A DNA stretch of 16,463 nt. It comes from Phycisphaerae bacterium (GTDB lineage Bacteria; Planctomycetota; Phycisphaerae; UBA1845; UTPLA1). The stretch lies in assembly GCA_029259995.1 (NCBI GenBank), contig JAJDEC010000404.1:1-16463 (forward strand), in the 5' to 3' direction. Position numbers and translations under genes: made by a program. The notes beneath the pieces were generated by a model, which was not told the origin of the DNA, searched no databases, and was given only the letters and a program-made list of their open reading frames with translations. Positions 9,165 through 14,581 of the stretch are shown one piece after another. Every line of letters begins with the position of its first letter. The stretch's first letter is position 1.

Positions 9165-9782
9165 ATGAACTTCCGAAATACGACGCATGTCGACAGCGAT
9201 CTCTTATTGACTTCAATCCAGGATGCCATCGAGGGCTGGCCGAGCGACAAACTGATCGTTCGCGTTCGCTACAGTCGCGGCGCCGAGTTCTCCGGAACCT
9301 GTTACTACGCGTCCAACCGGATCTTCGTCAATCTCGGCCGCGAAAACAGATACCCCTATCGGCTGTTGACGCATATTGCCCGCCCGCGGGCCAATCGCAC
9401 GCACTGGTGGCGAGAACTCTATTCCGTCGACATTGCGTCGGCCCACGAACTCGTCCTGTTCGTATTCCTTCACGAGTTCTATCACTGGCTTGTAAAGCAG
9501 GCCCGGCGAAATGTTCGACAGAAGGAGGGCCGCTGCGACCGATTCGCGACACGCATCCTCGTAGATCGATACGGCGCCCAGGTGCGTGATGCGCGCGGCA
9601 AGCCCGTCTCTCGCGACGCATGGGATTTCCAGGACCTCAATGGGTTCGTCGCCGCCGCTCGACGAAAAAACACGTCGCGATCGACGACACAATTGCTCCT
9701 GCCCACGGCCGCCGCAACGAAACCGTCGAAGCCGGTTCATACCGCGCCCAAGACGAATTCCGAAAACGATCGTGCTGCGTGA
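9165..9782 (+). CDS. Small HEXXH metallopeptidase-like protein
   Basis: I do not recognise the exact family. The 205-residue product has HEFYH at 103-107 inside a hydrophobic helix (HELVLFVFLHEFYHWLVK), followed by E-x-x-x-D at Glu121-Asp125 (EGRCDRFA) and another helix. This HEXXH plus downstream acidic helix pattern is typical of gluzincin-like zinc peptidases, the two His and Glu121 being likely zinc ligands and Glu104 the general base. The rest is basic, and the C-terminal 40 residues are low-complexity Lys/Thr/Ala/Pro. There is no signal peptide, so it is likely cytoplasmic. The ATG at 9165 has only a weak purine tract (CAGGGCGG) before it. A TTG at 9117, overlapping the kpsF stop as TTGA, would add 16 residues and imply translational coupling. 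It closes the polysaccharide operon; a role in processing or turnover of an envelope protein is only a guess. Confidence 0.7.
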   Translation: MNFRNTTHVDSDLLLTSIQDAIEGWPSDKLIVRVRYSRGAEFSGTCYYASNRIFVNLGRENRYPYRLLTHIARPRANRTHWWRELYSVDIASAHELVLFVFLHEFYHWLVKQARRNVRQKEGRCDRFATRILVDRYGAQVRDARGKPVSRDAWDFQDLNGFVAAARRKNTSRSTTQLLLPTAAATKPSKPVHTAPKTNSENDRAA

Positions 9783-9926
9783 AAACCTTTTACCCGTTTC
9801 GATCGTAAGGACTCCAGTCGCAATATCGGATGCATCGGAACTGCGGCGCAGAAACGAAATTCGCGATTTTCTCGTATTCCTGGCGAAGAAATCGTCGAAT
9901 TCGAACGCGCCCGATTACTCCAATTG

Positions 9927-9956
9927 TTGACATCAAAGTTTGCGGCTGCCTATACT
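9927..9956 (+). promoter_or_regulatory. Sigma-70-type promoter for a candidate small RNA
   Basis: TTGACA (9927-9932, perfect -35) and TATACT (9951-9956, 5 of 6 to TATAAT) are separated by 18 nt. This predicts a start near 9963. A 10-bp palindrome TCGAATTCGA (9895-9904) lies about 22 nt upstream of the -35 and could bind a regulator, though it may be chance. No plus-strand protein gene starts downstream before the terminator at 10171. Confidence 0.7.
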
Positions 9957-9962
9957 GAAAGC

Positions 9963-10171
9963 ACTGCGGGGGTCCGCCCGTAGTTCCTGCGGATTTTCCG
10001 AGGATCCCGTTGATCTGAGGTTTCGGAACTCCGAACTGCGACATTCAAGTTACCGCTCGACGACCCCGTCAGAAAATCGGTGTCGTCTGGTAGCGCGTTA
10101 ACAACTCGTCTTCCACTCGCTGCGGCACCCTATGACCGCGCCAAGATCCCGGGGTGCCGCACGCCTTTTTT
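9963..10171 (+). ncRNA. Candidate small non-coding RNA, about 209 nt, family unknown
   Basis: The stretch runs from the predicted start of a near-consensus promoter to a strong intrinsic terminator and contains no plausible protein gene with a ribosome binding site. It can form several local stems. AGTTCC (about 9983-9988) can pair with GGAACT (about 10025-10030). GACGAC-C-CCG and CGG-T-GTCGTC (about 10056-10084) form a hairpin with the loop TCAGAAAAT. The terminator hairpin is 10 bp. I looked for hallmarks of tmRNA, RNase P RNA, SRP RNA and tRNA and found none. The length fits 6S RNA, but I could not build the long closed rod with a central bubble. The alternative is a long 3' tail and terminator for the upstream operon, with a fortuitous promoter. 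Boundaries are approximate. Confidence 0.55.
10121..10171 (+). terminator. Rho-independent terminator
   Basis: TGCGGCACCC (10121-10130) pairs perfectly with GGGTGCCGCA (10152-10161). Six T residues follow at 10166-10171 after CGCC. The T-tract lies on the plus strand, so it ends plus-strand transcripts (the candidate small RNA and any read-through from the polysaccharide operon). The T-tract runs into the stop codon of the minus-strand epimerase gene. On the minus strand the same stem has no T-tract. Confidence 0.85.
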
Positions 10172-11180
10172 ACAAATCGTCATTGGCGCCCCCGTATTCC
10201 GATCGATACCAGTCAAAGGCCCGCTTCATCCCGTCGGAAAATGAGACGTCGGGCGTCCAGTTCAGCAGCGTCTGCGTCTCCTTGCAGTCGATTTGCTGCG
10301 GCAGCCCCGTCAATGCGACGGATGCCCGCCGAATACTCGTCGCACGGATGCCCGATCGGAAAATGAATTCGCCGATCCAGCCGGCCAGATAGGCGATCCA
10401 ATACGGCGTCCGCTTCTTGACGCGCGGCATCCCGAAACCATCCGCCAGCGCGTCGAAATACGCCTGCTGGGAAACGTGCTCCGTCCCCGCGGCAATCAGT
10501 GCCCGACCGGCGGCCGCCGGAACCACGCCCGCCGCCGCGATCGCCCGGGCTACATCGTCGACGTACACCATTGCCATCGGGTTGCGGCCATTGCCAAGGA
10601 TGCTCATCATCGGATCACGCATCGCCGGTTCGACGTACTCTTTGAGCGTTCGATTCCGGGGACCGAAGACATAGCCGAGTCGCACGATCACCCATTCCAT
10701 GGAGTCCGGGCATTCGTCCATGACGACGCGCTCCGCGCGATACTTGGCCCGGCCATACATGAACCACTTGGGCGGCTCTCGCATGGGCGTCGCTTCATTG
10801 ATCGCGATGCCCGTCGTGTAGAGCTTCGGATGGTAAGCGCCGCAACTGCTGACATGAACGAATCGCCGAACTCCCGACGCTGCGGCCGCCGTCAACACGT
10901 CGCGCGTTCCGTCAATCGTCGTGCGGCGGAAGTCCGCTTCGCTGCCGATCATGTCCACGCGCGCCGCCGCGTGATAGCAGGCGTCGCAATCCGCGCACGC
11001 GTCCTTCAGCGAGTCCGCATTCTCAATATCACCAATAACGATTTCGGCGCCGAGCGATCGAAGAAATGCGTGATCGCTCGTGGGTCGGGCCAGCGCCCGG
11101 ACACTGTCACCGCGACGGACAAGCTGTTCGATCAGATGACTGCCGACAAAGCCCGAGCCGCCAGTAACGAATGCTCTCAT
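10170..11180 (-). CDS. NAD(P)-dependent epimerase/dehydratase (extended SDR)
   Basis: A 336-residue extended short-chain dehydrogenase. The N terminus MRAFVTGGSGFVGSHL carries the TGGxGFxG dinucleotide-binding motif (residues 6-13). An acidic GDI (50-52) follows the second strand. The catalytic Ser is at 111 or 112 (VHVSSCGAY), with Tyr142-x-x-x-Lys146 (YGRAK). VDDVARA near 240 is typical of the substrate half. I chose the ATG at 11180 because the Rossmann motif starts there; an in-frame upstream start at 11243 would add 21 unlikely residues and run into the previous gene. Overall it resembles HpnA-like sugar epimerases, 3-beta-hydroxysteroid dehydrogenase/dihydroflavonol-reductase-like enzymes, and OleD of olefin synthesis. 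Given the condensing enzyme in the same operon, reduction of a beta-keto lipid intermediate is possible, but a nucleotide-sugar or sterol-like substrate cannot be excluded. It is the last gene of a three-gene operon, 32 nt after the methyltransferase. Confidence 0.88.
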   Translation of the reverse strand: MRAFVTGGSGFVGSHLIEQLVRRGDSVRALARPTSDHAFLRSLGAEIVIGDIENADSLKDACADCDACYHAAARVDMIGSEADFRRTTIDGTRDVLTAAAASGVRRFVHVSSCGAYHPKLYTTGIAINEATPMREPPKWFMYGRAKYRAERVVMDECPDSMEWVIVRLGYVFGPRNRTLKEYVEPAMRDPMMSILGNGRNPMAMVYVDDVARAIAAAGVVPAAAGRALIAAGTEHVSQQAYFDALADGFGMPRVKKRTPYWIAYLAGWIGEFIFRSGIRATSIRRASVALTGLPQQIDCKETQTLLNWTPDVSFSDGMKRAFDWYRSEYGGANDDL

Positions 11181-11212
11181 GGAAGATGGGTCCGTTGTTG
11201 GATGCGCGCCGA

Positions 11213-11785
11213 TCAGCCATCGGTCGGCGGTCGCGGAATCCATCGCGGTACGCGGCGACAGAAGTCCTCGTACGACTCACCAAATCGATTGCGGAGCCTC
11301 GGCTCCTCAATCCGCGTGACCTGATAGTGCGCAAAGCCCATTCCGAGAATCACGAGGAGGAGAATTCCCCATGACGCGAAGTAGATCGCCTGCCCGAATA
11401 CAGTGACAAGCAGCGTGATAACGACCGGATTGCGAACCCATCGATACGGGCCGGTCGCGACAAACACCTTCGGCGGATCGAATTCCACGTGGGGACCGCG
11501 GCCAAAGAAGATCAGCCATGCGGAACAGACGAGGTATGCAATCAGGCCGACGGAAAAGATCGAGAGGCCGACGAGCTGACGAAAGACCAGCCAGTAGAAG
11601 GCGGCATGGCCGCGGAGCTGGCCGAAGAAACCTGCTTCGCTGTCAAAGTCCCACCTCTCGGCAACGTAGAATACTGAAGGCGCAACGCCGAGGATGAGAA
11701 TCAGAAAGACGATCGTAAAGATCGTCGCCTTGATCCCAAATGGCTTCTCAGTCGTTTCGGATTGCGTTTGGGGCGCGTCTACCAT
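11213..11785 (-). CDS. Isoprenylcysteine carboxyl methyltransferase-like (ICMT/PEMT) membrane protein
   Basis: A 190-residue integral membrane protein with hydrophobic segments at about 20-41, 66-95, 119-132 and 134-153. The C-terminal half has the family signature: TGPYRWVRNP (111-120), then EEP (160-162), RFGESYEDF (167-175) and RRVPRWIP (177-184). In known members this region binds S-adenosylmethionine. Members methylate isoprenylcysteine, phospholipids or, in type III polyketide clusters, phenolic lipids, so the substrate is likely a lipid or hydrophobic carboxylate or hydroxyl group. I chose the ATG at 11785, which overlaps the end of the upstream condensing-enzyme gene in ATGGTAG (7 nt). 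This predicts translational coupling. An alternative start at 11812 would add nine residues. Being coupled to a KAS III-like protein suggests it modifies that enzyme's product, which is inference. Confidence 0.85.
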   Translation of the reverse strand: MVDAPQTQSETTEKPFGIKATIFTIVFLILILGVAPSVFYVAERWDFDSEAGFFGQLRGHAAFYWLVFRQLVGLSIFSVGLIAYLVCSAWLIFFGRGPHVEFDPPKVFVATGPYRWVRNPVVITLLVTVFGQAIYFASWGILLLVILGMGFAHYQVTRIEEPRLRNRFGESYEDFCRRVPRWIPRPPTDG

Positions 11786-12897
11786 CGCACAGCGAAACCG
11801 GCCGTCATCCACTTGCTGGATTCAACCGCGTGAACGACCGCCAGTTCTCCCGGCTTGATTTCGCCTTCGCGCACCATTTCGTCGAAATGGAGCAATGTGG
11901 CGGAACCGCCGCAATATCCGATCTTGTCGCTGCGGAACTTGATTCTGTCCCGCGTAATTCCCAGCTTGTCGAGAAACGCCGGAATGTGATCGTCGTAGAG
12001 CTGTGTCGTAGGAATCGAAACGACGTAATGATCGACCGTACTAGGATCGATCTTCATCCGCTTCGTGAAGTTGAGAAGTCCCTGCAGCAGCAACGGGGCG
12101 GCATTCTCATTGACGGCCGTGAAGTCCTGCCAGAGATGATGCTCACCGGCGGCATAGAGCTCCGGAATCTGATGGCCCGGCAGCATCAAGTCGGCCGCGG
12201 CGCCACCCGCCGTCATGCCTGCGGGCCGTCCGGCGCCGACAGACTCGACAAACGTATCGAGGAGGACATGCTCGTGCTCCGTGCCTTCCTTGCCGGCACT
12301 GAGCACGATTGCACCTGCGCCGTCGGCAAGAATCCAACGAAGCGCCGCATGCACTTTGTCCATCTTCTCTTGATTGAAGTAGCAGCTCCGCAGGTAAATC
12401 GATGAAAGCTGGCTGTAGGAAACGAGTACGTTCTCGTATCGGCCACTCCGAATCGAATCGAATGCGATCTGCGTGCTCTTGCCGACACCCGAACAATTCG
12501 AGTGAATCTCGAACTCCGCGCACGTTTGAATTCCCAGCCGCTCCTGAAGCAACGCGCTCGTCGGCGGCGTGCTCTGATCGTAAGACGGACACGAAATCAG
12601 GATCGCATCAAGCTGCCGTGGCTCCATGCCCGCCATATCGAGCGCGCGCCGCGCTGCTTGTTCAGCGAGCATGCTGAAGTTGTGCGTCATCTCGCCGGTT
12701 TCGGGATCGACGGCGAAATGCCGCGTCTTCACGCCGCCGCGAGAAAGCATCTTTTCGCCGATGTGCTCAACGAAGGTCTTCACCTTCTGCGGCGCCCGAT
12801 CGAGCGCTCCGAGGACTTGCTCGACTTTATCGCTTGGAATCGGAGGCCCAGGAAGAAAGCTTCCAGTGCCCGCGATGACAACAGGTCGAAGTGACAT
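11779..12897 (-). CDS. KAS III-like (FabH-fold) condensing enzyme with atypical active site
   Basis: A 372-residue thiolase-fold protein. The N terminus MSLRPVVIAGTGSFLP and the segment SCPSYDQSTPPTSALLQERLGI (102-123) are typical of 3-oxoacyl-ACP synthase III. The nucleophile is probably Cys135 (HSNCSGVG). The C-terminal part aligns without gaps to E. coli FabH as I remember it (DEMVREGEIKPGEL against DEAVRDGRIKPGQL). In that alignment the catalytic Asn of GNTS falls on Tyr328 (GYCGGS), and the Gly-rich loop before the end is ESSKW. The HQAN motif is replaced by SIPT (294-297), so no His is at the expected place. This argues against simple FabH or OleA chemistry and suggests acyl transfer or another reaction with only Cys retained. 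GGGAG at 12902-12906 sits 4 nt before ATG, a good ribosome site. It is the first gene of an operon with a methyltransferase and a reductase/epimerase. Confidence 0.85.
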   Translation of the reverse strand: MSLRPVVIAGTGSFLPGPPIPSDKVEQVLGALDRAPQKVKTFVEHIGEKMLSRGGVKTRHFAVDPETGEMTHNFSMLAEQAARRALDMAGMEPRQLDAILISCPSYDQSTPPTSALLQERLGIQTCAEFEIHSNCSGVGKSTQIAFDSIRSGRYENVLVSYSQLSSIYLRSCYFNQEKMDKVHAALRWILADGAGAIVLSAGKEGTEHEHVLLDTFVESVGAGRPAGMTAGGAAADLMLPGHQIPELYAAGEHHLWQDFTAVNENAAPLLLQGLLNFTKRMKIDPSTVDHYVVSIPTTQLYDDHIPAFLDKLGITRDRIKFRSDKIGYCGGSATLLHFDEMVREGEIKPGELAVVHAVESSKWMTAGFAVRW

Positions 12898-13278
12898 ATG
12901 ACTCCCAGCAAATACTGCGCGCCGCGATCTCTATTGGGTGCTCGGACAAGCCGCGCCGCTTTCCACAACCCATTGACCGGACGCAAAACCCGGAATGATA
13001 GCACGTCATAGCCACCTGCGGGAGTCCCCATGTTCCGACGGGGCCCACGATCAGGTAGGTCCGGGCAATCCGGTCATATTAGCGGCGCGAGTCCAATTGG
13101 CAACCGGGCACATCCGCGAGGACACTAAACCCTGTAACATCATGCATTGTAATCGATTACATCCGACCCCGCCGCAGGGACGCCCCGAATCTCACGCAAA
13201 TCCGGCCGCACCAATCCTCGAATTGGCGTGTGGCGGCCCGTCTTGCCGACGACGGATTCCTGCGATCCAATCCCCGGC
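12898..13278. other. Divergent intergenic region between the KAS III-like and dipeptide-epimerase genes
   Basis: The region holds no convincing protein gene. It must carry the promoters of both the minus-strand lipid operon and the plus-strand epimerase, but I could not identify a -35/-10 pair of good quality for either. The clearest element is the 14-bp palindrome at 13148-13161. The ribosome site of the minus-strand gene lies at 12902-12906. A short in-frame extension of the epimerase from 13228 is possible but does not look like the family N terminus. Confidence 0.5.
13148..13161. promoter_or_regulatory. Perfect 14-bp palindromic operator, LacI/CcpA (cre) type
   Basis: TGTAATCGATTACA is identical to its reverse complement and fits the cre-like consensus TGWAANCGNTNWCA at every position. 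Such CG-centred palindromes are typical operators of LacI-family repressors. It lies about 118 nt upstream of the dipeptide epimerase start and 251 nt upstream of the divergent KAS III-like gene, so it may regulate either. No LacI-family gene with the normal N-terminal helix-turn-helix is in the window. The nearby regulator has a GntR-type DNA-binding domain, which usually prefers other sites. Confidence 0.55.
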
Positions 13279-14298
13279 ATGAAGCTTTCCTATTCAAGAC
13301 TCGCGCTGAAACAGGCCGTCCCGTTCCGTACGTCGAAGGCCGTGCGAACAAACAAACAAACACTCTGGGTCCGCATTCAACATGAAGATGTCGAAGGCTG
13401 GGGCGAGGCGGCGCCGAGCGATACTTATCGCCAGGATCTCGCCTCCGCCGAGAAAACGCTCAGCACCATCGCACCGCAATTGGTCGACGTGAATCCATTT
13501 CATCTCGAAACAACATTGAACCGACTGATTGAAACCTATCCTGATCAACTCGCCACGATCGCCGCCGTCGACGCGGCATTGCACGATTTGATTGGCAAGT
13601 TACTCGGCGTCCCCGTCGTTCACCTGCTGGGCCTGGACGAACGATCGATACCAACCACATCCTATACGCTTGGTATTGATACGCCTGACGCCATCCGCCA
13701 AAGAGCCGAACAGGCGGCCGAATTCCCAATATTCAAGCTGAAAACCGGAAGCCCCGACGATGTCGCCATGCTCAGCGCGATCCGAAACGTCGCACCCCGA
13801 AAAACCATTCGGATCGACGCCAACGCCGCATGGACGACCAGCCAGGCGATCGAGTCGATTCGAGAATTGGATCAGTTCGAATTGGAATTCGTGGAACAAC
13901 CGTTGCCGGCGGAGGATCTTCAAGGACTCGCGCGCGTACGTGACGCCGTCCGCGTGCCGATCATCGCCGACGAAAGCTGTGTCACGCTCAAGGATGTGCA
14001 TCGTGTCGCCGGCCACGTCGACGGTATCAACATCAAACTCAGCAAATGCGGCGGAATCCGAGAAGCCATGAAAATGATCCGCGTCGCTCGCGCCCTCGAT
14101 CTCAAGATCATGCTCGGATGTATGATCGAATCCGCGCTCGGCATCTCCGCCGCCGCCCAGCTCGCGCCGCTGGCCGATTGGATTGATCTCGACGGGCATC
14201 TGCTTCTGGCGGATGGACCCTTCAATGGCCTCGGCGGACGAGCCGGCCGATTGACCATCGGACAAGCGCCCGGCCTTGGTGTTAGCCCCGCCAGCTGA
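13279..14298 (+). CDS. Dipeptide epimerase (L-Ala-D/L-Glu epimerase-like), enolase superfamily
   Basis: A 339-residue member of the muconate-lactonizing-enzyme subgroup. The catalytic elements are all visible: Lys153-Leu-Lys155 (FKLKTG), metal ligands Asp180 (IDANAAW), Glu206 (FVEQPLP) and Asp231 (IADES), and Lys253 (NIKLSKCGGI) as the second acid/base. The DLD motif at 303-305 (WIDLDGHLL) marks dipeptide epimerases, where it holds the substrate's alpha-ammonium group. CMIESALGISAAAQ is also typical. The enzyme would epimerise L-Ala-D-Glu or another dipeptide, most simply for recycling of peptidoglycan peptides in the cytoplasm; other members prefer different dipeptides. I chose the ATG at 13279 because MKLSYSRLAL matches the family N terminus, although there is no clear ribosome binding site. 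A start at 13228 is less likely. A CG-centred operator lies upstream and a regulator gene follows after 283 nt. Confidence 0.92.
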   Translation: MKLSYSRLALKQAVPFRTSKAVRTNKQTLWVRIQHEDVEGWGEAAPSDTYRQDLASAEKTLSTIAPQLVDVNPFHLETTLNRLIETYPDQLATIAAVDAALHDLIGKLLGVPVVHLLGLDERSIPTTSYTLGIDTPDAIRQRAEQAAEFPIFKLKTGSPDDVAMLSAIRNVAPRKTIRIDANAAWTTSQAIESIRELDQFELEFVEQPLPAEDLQGLARVRDAVRVPIIADESCVTLKDVHRVAGHVDGINIKLSKCGGIREAMKMIRVARALDLKIMLGCMIESALGISAAAQLAPLADWIDLDGHLLLADGPFNGLGGRAGRLTIGQAPGLGVSPAS

Positions 14299-14332
14299 CC
14301 CCATTTCCCAAATCAAACCCGAATCGAATCGC

Positions 14333-14350
14333 CCCCAACCCGTTTTGGGG
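14333..14350 (+). terminator. Weak hairpin after the epimerase gene
   Basis: CCCCAA (14333-14338) can pair with TTGGGG (14345-14350) across a 6-nt loop, 35 nt after the stop codon. No T-tract follows on the plus strand, so this is at best a weak or factor-dependent termination site. Confidence 0.3.
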
Positions 14351-14488
14351 ACTCAGAACAGGAATTGGCGCACTCCATTGGGTAAAGCCACCCAGTTTTC
14401 ACCCCATTACGGGGCGGCTGGCAGTCTCAATGATTGCCCAAACCGATAATCCGCGTCTATTTCCAAGGTAGGGCGGTCCAAACTTCCG

Positions 14489-14504
14489 TGGCACACGTCC
14501 TGCA
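14489..14504 (+). promoter_or_regulatory. Sigma-54-type (-24/-12) promoter for the GntR-family gene
   Basis: TGGCACACGTCCTGCA matches the sigma-54 pattern TGGCACG-N4-TTGCA. The essential GG at -24 and GC at -12 have the exact 10-bp separation; the mismatches are A for the last G of the -24 box and C for the first T of the -12 box. The predicted start, near 14515, coincides with the first base of a hairpin. Sigma-54 promoters need an AAA+ activator; no such gene is in this window. Confidence 0.5.
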
Positions 14505-14515
14505 TATGTGATCAA

Positions 14516-14540
14516 CCGACTCCACATTGGGTGGGGTCGG
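14516..14540 (+). promoter_or_regulatory. 5'-leader hairpin of the GntR-family gene
   Basis: CCGACTCCAC (14516-14525) pairs with GTGGGGTCGG (14531-14540) over a 5-nt loop, 10 bp with one G-U pair. It would be the very 5' end of an mRNA from the -24/-12 promoter and lies about 25 nt before the ribosome site AGAGGAGA. A 10-bp palindrome CGAGGCCTCG (14548-14557) follows and may be an operator for the gene itself. A 5'-terminal hairpin often stabilises an mRNA, which is inference here. Confidence 0.45.
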
Positions 14541-14581
14541 CGAACCTCGAGGCCTCGCAGGAGCCAGAGGAGATAGAACCC

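Noticed and set aside
9783..9926. Small protein gene after the HEXXH gene
   Set aside because: The only open frame here is an out-of-frame continuation from within the preceding gene, with no ribosome site or motif.
10085..10165. tRNA-like stretch (TGGTAGCGCG resembling a D-arm) inside the candidate small RNA
   Set aside because: No T-arm (GGTTCGA), no closing acceptor stem and no anticodon arm in the right place.
10293..11324. 343-codon plus-strand open frame opposite the epimerase and methyltransferase
   Set aside because: The minus-strand genes carry full family motifs; this frame shows none and is rich in Arg and His as typical antisense shadows.
10170..12897. Complete ole (olefin synthesis) cluster
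   Set aside because: No oleB or oleC is present and the condensing enzyme lacks the OleA-type His and Asn.
13097..13130. TTGGCA as -35 of an epimerase promoter
   Set aside because: No acceptable -10 lies 16-18 nt downstream.
13347..13361. AAAC tandem repeat near the 5' end of the dipeptide epimerase gene
   Set aside because: Under four copies and encoding normal residues; too short to support phase variation by slippage.
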